Source: Methylobacterium bullatum
GTDB taxonomy: Bacteria > Pseudomonadota > Alphaproteobacteria > Rhizobiales > Beijerinckiaceae
Direction: 5' to 3'
Assembly: GCA_902712845.1 (NCBI GenBank)
Contig: LR743504.1
Span: 532,001-596,000 of the forward strand
DNA length: 64,000 nt
Under the pieces are notes generated by a model. That model saw nothing but the letters and a program-made list of their open reading frames with translations, was not told where the DNA came from and made no database searches. Below are positions 1-7,460 of the stretch, one piece after another. The position numbers and the translations under genes were made by a program. Numbering within the stretch: the first letter of the stretch is position 1; each line of letters begins with the position of its first letter.

Positions 1-62
1 CCGAGAAGCTCACGGCCTTGATCAACATTAATCACCAGCTCGCTGCCGGCCTGCGGACCTGA
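1..62 (+). CDS. 3' end of a CDS, possibly flaF (partial)
   Basis: An open frame enters from the left edge and stops with TGA at 60-62, giving a C-terminal tail that ends LININHQLAAGLRT. FlaF proteins, which regulate flagellin synthesis in alphaproteobacteria, commonly end with a similar pattern (LI-x-x-N, four residues, GL), and flaF is usually next to flbT, which lies just downstream here in convergent orientation. Only about 19 residues are visible, so the FlaF call is an inference from pattern and neighbourhood. Confidence 0.4.
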   Translation, partial: EKLTALININHQLAAGLRT

Positions 63-152
63 ACGACAGGTTTCCGGACTGCAACTGACCCGAAAACCGC
101 AGATCGTTCATCGAGATCGGCAGACGCCTCCGTTGGCTTAGTGTCTCTCACA

Positions 153-207
153 AAACTCCCGCTGCACCGTCGTGCCGTGAGCTAGAACCGACGGTGACCG
201 GGAGTTT
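153..207. terminator. Bidirectional hairpin between convergent genes
   Basis: AAACTCCCG at 153-161 pairs with CGGGAGTTT at 199-207, and CACCGTCG at 165-172 pairs with CGACGGTG at 189-196, separated by a small internal loop, with a 16-nt terminal loop. It lies between the gene ending at 62 (+) and flbT ending at 220 (-). The A and T runs at the stem base suit termination in both directions. Confidence 0.6.
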
Positions 208-219
208 CGTAAGGCACTC

Positions 220-624
220 TTAGCGGGGCGTCTCGACACTCTTCAATCTCTCCGCCAGGGCCTGTTCGTAGTGAACGAGGTCACGGCCGCGCTTGAGCGC
301 CTTGTAGTGCTCGCCGGCCTCGATGAAGCCGTGGATGTCCCGAATGAACGGGATCGTGGTCGGTACCGCCTTCATCAGTTCACTGGCCTGAGCGACGAAA
401 GCCTCCTCGGCCTGTCGCGGATCGTCGGCCAGATAGATCACCGTCAAGGCGAAGTAGAGCTGCTTGCACGGCGTATCCGCCTCACTCTGGGTGATGATCT
501 CCGTCTCCCGCAGGAACTTCGTGTTCGTCTCGATGATGAAGCTCGCCCGGCGCGGGCCATTGCGGATGGCGGCATTGCCGATGATCAGCCGCTCGCCCGG
601 TTTCAGCTCGATCTTGAGGGGCAT
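220..624 (-). CDS. flbT: Flagellin synthesis repressor FlbT
   Basis: A 134-residue protein with the FlbT opening MPLKIELKPGERLIIGNAA and the conserved stretch TKFLRETEIIT. In Caulobacter and rhizobia FlbT acts after transcription: it binds the 5' untranslated region of flagellin mRNA and controls its stability and translation, linking filament synthesis to hook completion. Length is normal for the family. An AAGGTG sequence lies upstream of the ATG. It is divergent from two flagellin genes, its expected targets. The partial gene on its other side may be flaF, its usual partner. Confidence 0.93.
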   Translation of the reverse strand: MPLKIELKPGERLIIGNAAIRNGPRRASFIIETNTKFLRETEIITQSEADTPCKQLYFALTVIYLADDPRQAEEAFVAQASELMKAVPTTIPFIRDIHGFIEAGEHYKALKRGRDLVHYEQALAERLKSVETPR

Positions 625-958
625 GGCTCGTCACCTTCACCTTGGAGCATCGCCCCGATAAGCCGAGAGCACTTATCGGAAGGGACGGATGGGGGACAAG
701 GTCCTCAGTGACCGGATCGCGCCCATGATTTCAGAGGATCAAGACGCCAGTCCTCTTGCAGCGTTCCGTCTCTTGGGATCCGGATCCCGGGGTCTTGCCC
801 TGTGATCCGGCGATGGAGAACGAAGTCTTTACCATGTTGGCGCCCGCACGCGGCAAGATCGAATCCGAGGGATCGATTTAAGACCTTGGAAAGACGCCGT
901 GGCGCTACTGGTCCCGTCTCCAGAAAGGAGGCGCAACGATCAGAATGGATCACACATC

Positions 959-2164
959 ATGGCTTCTTCCGTTACCCTTTCCGCCGCCACCCGCCAGAAC
1001 CTGCTCTCGCTGCAGGACACCTCGGCGCTGACCTCGCTGACGCAGAACCGTCTCGCCACCGGCAAGAAGGTTTCGACGGCACTCGACAATCCGGTCAACT
1101 TCTTCACCTCGCAGGCTCTGTCGTCGCGCTCCGGCGATCTCGGCGGTCTCCTCGACGGCATCTCCAATGGCATCCAGACCATCCAGGCGGCCAATACCGG
1201 CCTCACCTCGATCCAGAAGCTGACGGATCAGGCGAAGTCGATCACCTCCCAGGCGCTCGCCACGCAGATCACCACGACCGGCACCGCATCGACGGCATTC
1301 GCCGCGCCGGCCTCGGCCGCGACCGTGAGCTTCTACATCAACGGCGCGGCGACCTCCGCCAGCATCGCGACGACTGATACGATCGACACGGCTATAGCCA
1401 CGTTGAACACTGCTGCGGGTTCGTCGATCTTCTCGAAGGATACCACCGGTACGAAGCTGGTTCTCAACGCCTCCGCGGACGTCGAGTTCGAGGCGACGAC
1501 CGACCAGACAGCCCTCGGCTTTGCCGCCGGTTCTGCTGCAGTTGCCGACTATTACGGGGCAAACAACGGCAAGGCAGGCGTGTCGACCGATCTCGTCGTC
1601 TCCGGTGTGGAGACCCGCAAGGCTCTGTCGGAGCAGTTCAACGCACTGCTGACACAGATCGATCAGCTCGCCAAGGATGCCAGCTTCAACGGCGTCAACC
1701 TGCTCAGCAGCGATGCCGACACCAACAAGCTGAACATCCAGTTCAACGAGAAGGGTACGTCGAGCATCGACATCCAGGGTGTCGACGTGACCTCCGCCGG
1801 TCTCGACCTGACGTCGCTGAACGGAGAATCGGGAACGGCTGCCGCCGGCAACAAGGCAAACCGCGGAAACTTCCTTCTCGACGCCGACATTAAGGCGACC
1901 GCGAAGGAGCTGAGCGCCGCGACCGATACGCTTCGTTCGAAGTCTTCGACCTTCGGTTCGAACCTCTCGGTGGTGCAGAACCGTCAGGACTTCTCGAAGA
2001 ACCTGATCAACGTCCTCGACACCGGCGCGGCGAACCTCACCGACGCCGACCTCAACGAGGAAGCCGCGAATTCCCAGGCGCTGACCACCCGTCAGTCGCT
2101 CGGTATCTCGGCTCTTTCGCTCGCCAACCAGGCGCAGCAGGGCGTGCTTCAGCTCCTCCGCTGA
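959..2164 (+). CDS. Flagellin (first of two tandem copies)
   Basis: A 401-residue filament subunit. The N-terminal D0/D1 region (SAATRQNLLSLQDTSALT, NRLATGKKVSTALDNP) and the C-terminal D0 region (RQSLGISALSLANQAQQGVL) are conserved flagellin helices; the middle (about residues 110-230) is the variable surface-exposed part. The ATG at 959 is chosen because its product MASSVTLSAATRQ aligns with the second copy MATDVTLSAATRQ. A strong AGGAGG at 926-931 lies 27 nt upstream, too far for normal initiation. It is followed by a strong terminator, so it is probably its own transcription unit. The product is exported by the flagellar type III apparatus and has no signal peptide. Confidence 0.93.
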   Translation: MASSVTLSAATRQNLLSLQDTSALTSLTQNRLATGKKVSTALDNPVNFFTSQALSSRSGDLGGLLDGISNGIQTIQAANTGLTSIQKLTDQAKSITSQALATQITTTGTASTAFAAPASAATVSFYINGAATSASIATTDTIDTAIATLNTAAGSSIFSKDTTGTKLVLNASADVEFEATTDQTALGFAAGSAAVADYYGANNGKAGVSTDLVVSGVETRKALSEQFNALLTQIDQLAKDASFNGVNLLSSDADTNKLNIQFNEKGTSSIDIQGVDVTSAGLDLTSLNGESGTAAAGNKANRGNFLLDADIKATAKELSAATDTLRSKSSTFGSNLSVVQNRQDFSKNLINVLDTGAANLTDADLNEEAANSQALTTRQSLGISALSLANQAQQGVLQLLR

Positions 2165-2202
2165 TCGGATCCGATCCAGCAAAATCGAGGCACATCGAAA
2201 AG

Positions 2203-2233
2203 AGACGGCCGGGCGAAAGCCCGGCCGTCTTTG
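2203..2233 (+). terminator. Rho-independent terminator after flagellin 1
   Basis: A 12-bp perfect stem, AGACGGCCGGGC (2203-2214) with GCCCGGCCGTCT (2219-2230), closed by a GAAA tetraloop and followed by TTGTTTCTT. It separates the two flagellin genes into independent transcripts. Confidence 0.9.
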
Positions 2234-2315
2234 TTTCTTATTCCGTTAACCAAGATGAAACCGGAATGTGATGGATTAACCTTAACGCTTACAATCGTCC
2301 AGAAGGGATCGATCA

Positions 2316-3530
2316 ATGGCCACCGACGTCACCCTTTCCGCCGCCACACGCCAGAATCTGCTCTCACTGCAGGACACGTCCGCGCTCACGGCCATCACAC
2401 AGAACCGTCTCGCCACCGGCAAGAAGGTGTCCTCGGCGCTGGACAACCCGGTGAACTTCTTCACCGCGCAGGCGCTGAATTCCCGCTCTGGAGATCTCGG
2501 CGGACTGCTCGACGGCATCTCGAACGGCATCCAGACGATCCAGGCCGCCAACAAGGGCATCACCTCGATCCAGAAACTCGTGGATCAGGCCAAGTCACTG
2601 ACCTCCCAGGCGCTCGCGACGCAGATCAACACCAGCGGCACCGCATCGACGGCCTTCGCCGGCACGGCCGGCACGGCGGCTGTGACCTTCTATGTCAACG
2701 GCGAAGAAAAGACCGCGACCATCGCGACGAACTCGACGATCGATGCCGCCATTGCCACTCTGAACACCGCCGCTGGCTCCTCGATCTTCTCGAAAGACAC
2801 CACCGGAACCAAGCTCGTGCTCAACGCGGCCTCGGACATCGAATTCCAGGCCTCCACCGATCAGACAGTGCTGGGGTTCTCGGCCGGTGCGACAGATGCC
2901 GCGGGCGCGAACTATTACGGGGCCAATCTCGACAAGAACGTCCAGCAGAGCGGCGACCTCGTGGTCACCGGCGTCTCGAGCCGCAAGGCACTCGCCGAGC
3001 AATACAACGCCCTGCTCACACAGATCGATCAGCTCGCCCGGGATGCCAGCTTCAACGGCGTCAACCTCCTCAGCAGCGCCGACGACTCGAACAAGCTCAA
3101 CATCCAGTTCAACGAGAAGGACACGTCCAACCTGAGTGTCCAGGGCGTGGACGCCACCTCGGTCGGCCTCGATCTGACCTCGCTGAACGGCACCTCGGCA
3201 ACCGCCGCTACGACCAACAACACCAATCGCGGCAACTTCCTCCTCAACGACGATGTCAAGCGGAACGCCAACGAACTGGCGGAGGCGACCGACAACCTGC
3301 GCTCCATGGCCTCCACCTTCGGCTCGAACCTCTCGGTCGTCCAGAACCGTCAGGATTTCACGAAGAATCTCGTCAATGTGCTGGATACCGGCTCGGCGAA
3401 CCTCACCGATGCCGATCTCAACGAAGAGGCAGCGAATTCCCAGGCGCTCACCACCCGCCAGTCGCTCGGCATCTCGGCGCTCTCCCTCGCCAACCAGGCG
3501 CAGCAGGGCGTGCTGCAGCTCCTCCGCTGA
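2316..3530 (+). CDS. Flagellin (second tandem copy)
   Basis: A 404-residue paralogue of the gene at 959-2164. The N-terminal and C-terminal helical regions are nearly identical, including the last 30 or so residues, while the central region differs by many substitutions and a few small insertions. A purine-rich AGAAGGGA lies about 9 nt before the ATG, a conventional ribosome binding site unlike that of copy 1. Both copies are complete, so the filament may be a mixture of subunits. It has its own terminator. Confidence 0.93.
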   Translation: MATDVTLSAATRQNLLSLQDTSALTAITQNRLATGKKVSSALDNPVNFFTAQALNSRSGDLGGLLDGISNGIQTIQAANKGITSIQKLVDQAKSLTSQALATQINTSGTASTAFAGTAGTAAVTFYVNGEEKTATIATNSTIDAAIATLNTAAGSSIFSKDTTGTKLVLNAASDIEFQASTDQTVLGFSAGATDAAGANYYGANLDKNVQQSGDLVVTGVSSRKALAEQYNALLTQIDQLARDASFNGVNLLSSADDSNKLNIQFNEKDTSNLSVQGVDATSVGLDLTSLNGTSATAATTNNTNRGNFLLNDDVKRNANELAEATDNLRSMASTFGSNLSVVQNRQDFTKNLVNVLDTGSANLTDADLNEEAANSQALTTRQSLGISALSLANQAQQGVLQLLR

Positions 3531-3549
3531 GGCAATTCGCCTGGCTCAC

Positions 3550-3592
3550 ATGACAAGAGGGCCGAAGCTCGCCGCTTCGGCCCTCTTGTCAT
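3550..3592. terminator. Strong hairpin between convergent flagellin 2 and FlaG-like gene
   Basis: A perfect 18-bp stem: 3550-3567 pairs with 3575-3592 (arms ATGACAAGAGGGCCGAAG and CTTCGGCCCTCTTGTCAT) around a 7-nt loop. It can serve the flagellin transcript and the gene ending at 3619 on the other strand. Confidence 0.8.
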
Positions 3593-3618
3593 TCAAACCT
3601 GGTCCGTTCGCGCCGGAT

Positions 3619-3996
3619 TCAGGCGGTCTTCTCGAATGGCTGTTCCAGTTGCTCGGCCTTCGCGGCGGCGGCATTCGCATAGGCGCGGGCCTTCAGCACC
3701 AGCGCATCGGGCAACTGCACGACCACGTCTCCCGAACTCGGATCGACCACCTGATAGACGATCGCCTTGGTGTCCTGGTCGATGCGGATTCGCTGTGTGT
3801 TTTGCTCCACCACCTTCGGTTCCGGCGATTCGACGGCGGGGCGCTCGGTGGGAAGCTGGTCGCTGGAACGAATCTCGACCGTGACCGCCGGAGCCAGGGG
3901 CGCCGATGCCGTAACTGGTTGAGTGGGCTGGACCGAGCTCTGGACCGGCGGTGAAGGACGTGCCGGTGGGAGGGCGCCGAGTGGTGAGATCGCCAT
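3619..3996 (-). CDS. FlaG-like flagellar protein
   Basis: A 125-residue protein with a proline-rich N-terminal half and a C-terminal domain (about residues 65-110) containing RIRIDQDTKAIVYQVVDPSS followed by GDVVVQLPD, the pattern of FlaG-domain proteins (charged strand, x-D-x-x-T/S-G-E-V-I/V-x-Q-I/L-P). FlaG proteins influence filament length or export in other bacteria. The start at 3996 is preferred over an upstream ATG at 4041 because GAGGAG lies about 10 nt before it. Its place next to the flagellins supports a flagellar role. Confidence 0.65.
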   Translation of the reverse strand: MAISPLGALPPARPSPPVQSSVQPTQPVTASAPLAPAVTVEIRSSDQLPTERPAVESPEPKVVEQNTQRIRIDQDTKAIVYQVVDPSSGDVVVQLPDALVLKARAYANAAAAKAEQLEQPFEKTA

Positions 3997-4154
3997 TTCA
4001 CGCCGCTCCTCATATGGTCGTGGCATGCAACCAGAAACCACGTTGACAGTGAATCGGTTCTTAAGATGCCGTCATTGCCCACCCTTGTCCACGAGGATGC
4101 TGAAGACATCGCTACGGTAAAGAGTCGATTTTTAACGATTGGACCGGCGCGCAG

Positions 4155-5300
4155 TCAGATCTCCACCGCGTCCGGCCTCGTCGTGCCGACGCCCTGGGGA
4201 TCGAAGGCGACGCTTTTCACCACGGCGTAGACGGCGCGGCCGGGCGCGAGGGCGAGATCGCGCACCGAGGCGCGGGTCAGGCGGGCCGCCAGCAGGACGC
4301 CGTTGCAGTCGATCTCCACCATGGACGCCGCCTCGCCGAGGGCGTGGATCGAGACGATGCGCCCTTGGAGCAGGTTGCGCGCGCTCAGACCCAGCGGCGG
4401 CTGCGTGGCGAGGAGGACATCACGCGCCGGCACGCGGATGCGCACCGCCGTTCCGGGGCTCCGCGTCAGGCGGGGAACGGAGAGCCGACCGGCACGCCCG
4501 CTCAGGCGCGTCAGGCCGGTCTCGGGGTCGGTCTCGCCCACGACCATGTCGAGGATCGCGCCGGCCTCGCCCCCTTGCGCGGCAAGAAGGTCCGCCCGGC
4601 GAAGCACCGTATCGGCCGTGCCGACGGCGGCGACACGGCCGGCCTCGAGCACCACGACGGTGCGCGCCAGCCGCGCCACCTCCGAGACCGCGTGGCTGAC
4701 ATAGACGATGGGCAAGCCAGCCTCGTCGCGCAAGCGCTCGATATAGGGCAGGATCTCGGCCTTGCGGGCCTCGTCGAGGGCGGCGAGGGGCTCGTCCATG
4801 AGCAGGAGCCGGGGCCGGCTGAGCAAGGCCCGGCCGATCGCCACCCTTTGCGCCTCGCCACCCGACAGGCCCGCCGGCCGCCGGTCGAGGAGATGACCGA
4901 TGCCGAGGAGATCGACGACGCCGTCGAAGGCGATCCCGTCGCTGTGGCTCCGCGCGAAGGCCCGGCCGTAGCCCAGGTTCTGGCGCACGCTGAGATGCGG
5001 CAACAGCCGCGCCTGCTGGAACACCACCCCGATGCGCCGGCGATGGGCCGGAACGGCGATCCCCCGCTCCCTGTCGAGAAGCGTCTCGCCCGACACCACG
5101 ATGCGGCCCCGATCGGGCCGCGCCAGCCCGGCGACGAGGTCGATCACCGTGGTCTTGCCCGAGCCCGAACGGCCGAACAGGGCGGTCAGGCCGGGGCCGG
5201 CGGTGAAGGCGACGTCGAGGCTGAAGCTCCCCCGCGTGAGCGACACGTCGATGTCGAGGGTAACGGAGTCCTGAGTCGGGGAGTCGCGGGTGGCGGACAT
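4155..5300 (-). CDS. modC: Molybdate ABC transporter ATP-binding protein ModC
   Basis: A 381-residue cytoplasmic ATPase that powers molybdate import through ModB. Visible motifs are Walker A GRSGSGKT (residues 43-50), the ABC signature LSGGEAQRVAIGRAL and Walker B LLLMDEPLAALD. The last 70 or so residues form a TOBE/Mop domain (LSARNLLQGRIVSI onward) that binds oxyanion. A longer in-frame reading from 5978 would fuse it to the modB region out of frame and is rejected. It starts 8 nt after the modB stop, so the two are co-transcribed. Confidence 0.93.
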   Translation of the reverse strand: MSATRDSPTQDSVTLDIDVSLTRGSFSLDVAFTAGPGLTALFGRSGSGKTTVIDLVAGLARPDRGRIVVSGETLLDRERGIAVPAHRRRIGVVFQQARLLPHLSVRQNLGYGRAFARSHSDGIAFDGVVDLLGIGHLLDRRPAGLSGGEAQRVAIGRALLSRPRLLLMDEPLAALDEARKAEILPYIERLRDEAGLPIVYVSHAVSEVARLARTVVVLEAGRVAAVGTADTVLRRADLLAAQGGEAGAILDMVVGETDPETGLTRLSGRAGRLSVPRLTRSPGTAVRIRVPARDVLLATQPPLGLSARNLLQGRIVSIHALGEAASMVEIDCNGVLLAARLTRASVRDLALAPGRAVYAVVKSVAFDPQGVGTTRPDAVEI

Positions 5301-5308
5301 GGGCCTCC

Positions 5309-6001
5309 TCACCCCGTGCCGAGGCGGCGCGCGAGGCGCCGGGCCAGCAGGTCCGAGACGAGGAGGGCCGCCATCGACAGGGCCACCGAGATCAGGGTGA
5401 GGCGCAACGCGGCCCCCTCCCCGCCGGGCACCTGAGTCAGGCTGTAGATCGCGGAGGGCAGCGTCTGGGTCTCGCCGGGGATGTTGGAGACGAAGGTGAT
5501 GGTGGCGCCGAACTCGCCCATCGCCTTGGCGAAAGCCAGCACCGAACCGGCGAGGATGCCGGGCATGGCGAGCGGCAGGGTGACGGTGAGGAAGACCGCG
5601 CTCGGCCTCGCTCCGAGGGTGGCGGCGGCCTGTTCGAGGCGCCGGTCCACCGCCTCGATGGACAGGCGCATGGCCCGAACCATGAGCGGAAACCCCATGA
5701 TCGCGCAGGCCAGCGCCGCTCCGGTCCAGCGGAACGAGAACACGATCCCGACCTCGGCGAGCGCCGCGCCGAAGATGCCACGCCGCCCGAACGACAGCAG
5801 CAGGAGATAACCCGTCACCACGGGGGGGAGAATCAGGGGCAGATGAACCAGGCCGTCGAGGAGCGCGCGGCCGGGGAAACGTCCGCGCGCCAGGAGCATG
5901 GCGATGCCGAGACCGGGAACGAGGCTCGCCAGCGTCGCCACGGAGGCGACCTTCAGACTGAGGCCGATGGCGCTCCATTCGTCGGGGGTGAAATCGAGCA
6001 C
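5309..6001 (-). CDS. modB: Molybdate ABC transporter permease ModB
   Basis: A 230-residue inner-membrane permease with about five hydrophobic helices and the EAA-type cytoplasmic loop (AAATLGARPSAVFLTVTLPL). It begins with GTG at 5999-6001; the next Met would remove the first membrane segment. It forms the translocation channel with ModC. The periplasmic molybdate-binding gene modA, normally the first gene of modABC, is not found upstream: 6002-6500 holds no open frame resembling a binding protein. Confidence 0.92.
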   Translation of the reverse strand: MLDFTPDEWSAIGLSLKVASVATLASLVPGLGIAMLLARGRFPGRALLDGLVHLPLILPPVVTGYLLLLSFGRRGIFGAALAEVGIVFSFRWTGAALACAIMGFPLMVRAMRLSIEAVDRRLEQAAATLGARPSAVFLTVTLPLAMPGILAGSVLAFAKAMGEFGATITFVSNIPGETQTLPSAIYSLTQVPGGEGAALRLTLISVALSMAALLVSDLLARRLARRLGTG

Positions 6002-6172
6002 GAGAGGCGGATCAGATTCCGGTCTCGGAGGAGCGCATGCCCGAGCCTCGAAAGCCGCTAGCCTGGATCATGGAGACGCCATCCCTCTCTCCGCAAGCCA
6101 ATCCTTGCGAACCGCATCGGCCGGTCGCCAGCGTCGATAGCACGGATCGCAGCCACCCATGAGGGCATGCGC

Positions 6173-6385
6173 TCAGGGCACGGGCGACTCGTCCTCCGGC
6201 TTGATCCGGCGCTCGGCGCGATGGAGCCGGCTCAAGAGAACCAGCATCGAACCCGGAATCGGTTCGAAATTCGGCTCGGAATCGAGCAGCCCCGAGGCTC
6301 CGCTCGCACGGAGGCGTCGGGTGGTCCTCCTGCCGACGATGGCCACGGGGGCCCGGGTTATGTTTTTCTTCTGGTTCGTACTCAA
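6173..6385 (-). CDS. Candidate small basic protein, unknown
   Basis: A possible 70-residue protein beginning with TTG at 6383-6385 (or the adjacent in-frame GTG at 6386-6388), N-terminal sequence MSTNQKKNITRAPVAIVGRR and C-terminal HRAERRIKPEDESPVP. Codon third positions are mostly G or C, as in neighbouring genes, and GAGGGTG lies just upstream. It is divergent from prmA. I do not recognise a family, and the non-ATG start makes the call tentative. The rest of 6002-6499 shows nothing else I can support. Confidence 0.4.
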   Translation of the reverse strand: MSTNQKKNITRAPVAIVGRRTTRRLRASGASGLLDSEPNFEPIPGSMLVLLSRLHRAERRIKPEDESPVP

Positions 6386-6499
6386 CACCGCACCCTCGAA
6401 CGCCGCACGGACGACAGGAGAAGCGCAGGAAAACGCGAAGGTTCGGACTCGGTTCCGCGACGGTGGCGGGCAATCCCCGCGGATGCTAGAGCCCGCACC

Positions 6500-7417
6500 A
6501 TGCTCGAAGGCCTTCATCCCAACCGCCCCACCCATGTGCTGCGCCTCCTCACGGACGAGCGGTCGGCGCGCGCCATGACCGACATCCTCGGGGAGATGTT
6601 CGATCCGACGGAGACGGCGGTGGCCGCCTTCGAGGCGGAGGACGGCAAGACCTGGCGGCTGGAGGCCTATTTCGCCGACGCACCGGACGAGGAGATGGTC
6701 CGCGACCTGATCCGCCCCCTGGTCGGCGAGCAGGCCGATGCGGCTGTGTTCGAGACCATCGACCAGCAGGATTGGGTCCGCGCCTCCCTGGAGGGGTTGA
6801 ACCCGGTCCGCGCGGGACGCTTCCTCGTCCACGGCGCGCATGACCGCCACACTGTGCGGCCCAACGATCTGGCCATCGAAATCGAGGCGGCCCTCGCCTT
6901 CGGCACAGGCCACCACGGCACGACGCTGGGCTGCCTCAAGGCGCTGGCCGGCATCCTGAAGCAGGGCCGTCCCGCGCATGTTCTTGACGTCGGCACTGGA
7001 ACCGGCATCCTCGCCTTCGCGGCGGCGAAAGCCCTGCACCAGCCGGTCCATGCCGGTGACCTCGACCCCGAGGCGGTCTCCACCGCCAAGGGCAATGCCC
7101 GTTTGAACGGTCTCGGCGGCCTCGTCCGGCTCTATGTCGGACCTGGCGTGCGCCATGCGAGCGCGAACCGGAGCCGGCGCTTCGACGTGGTCTTCGCCAA
7201 CATTCTCGCCCGGCCCCTGAAGCGCCTCGCGCCGACTCTCACCGCGACGGTGGCGGATCACGGCGTGCTCATCCTCTCGGGTCTGATCGAACGCGACGTG
7301 CCCGGCGTCCTCTCCACCTATCGCCATCGCGGCTTTCACCTCGCCCGACATGGCCTGATCGAGGGCTGGGCGACGCTGGTGCTCAAGCGCGGCGGAGCGG
7401 CACCGCGCCCGCTCTGA
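6500..7417 (+). CDS. prmA: Ribosomal protein L11 methyltransferase
   Basis: A 305-residue SAM-dependent methyltransferase that modifies ribosomal protein L11. The C-terminal half carries the SAM site VLDVGTGTGILAFAAAKAL, the acidic loop AGDLDPEAV and the VVFANILARPL motif (consensus NxLA) that contacts substrate; GTGHHGTT precedes the SAM domain as in PrmA. The N-terminal 100 residues match the L11-recognition domain in size. The start at 6500 gives MLEGLHPNRPTHVLRLL. A longer frame reading from 6167 has no coding support. Confidence 0.88.
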   Translation: MLEGLHPNRPTHVLRLLTDERSARAMTDILGEMFDPTETAVAAFEAEDGKTWRLEAYFADAPDEEMVRDLIRPLVGEQADAAVFETIDQQDWVRASLEGLNPVRAGRFLVHGAHDRHTVRPNDLAIEIEAALAFGTGHHGTTLGCLKALAGILKQGRPAHVLDVGTGTGILAFAAAKALHQPVHAGDLDPEAVSTAKGNARLNGLGGLVRLYVGPGVRHASANRSRRFDVVFANILARPLKRLAPTLTATVADHGVLILSGLIERDVPGVLSTYRHRGFHLARHGLIEGWATLVLKRGGAAPRPL

Positions 7418-7460
7418 GGGCGGTTGCCGCCTCGTCCGGCGGCGCGTAACTCTCGGCGCC

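Noticed and set aside
945..947. ATG at a normal distance from AGGAGG before flagellin 1
   Set aside because: It is out of frame with flagellin and its product (MDHTSWLLPLP...) has no family resemblance; kept only as part of the leader observation.
4155..5978. 607-residue minus-strand frame fused upstream of ModC
   Set aside because: The first 225 residues are the out-of-frame shadow of modB; ModC homology begins at the ATG at 5300 and ModB is intact in its own frame.
6002..6172. Possible modA remnant upstream of modB
   Set aside because: No stretch in any frame resembles a periplasmic binding protein; only short unrelated frames are present.
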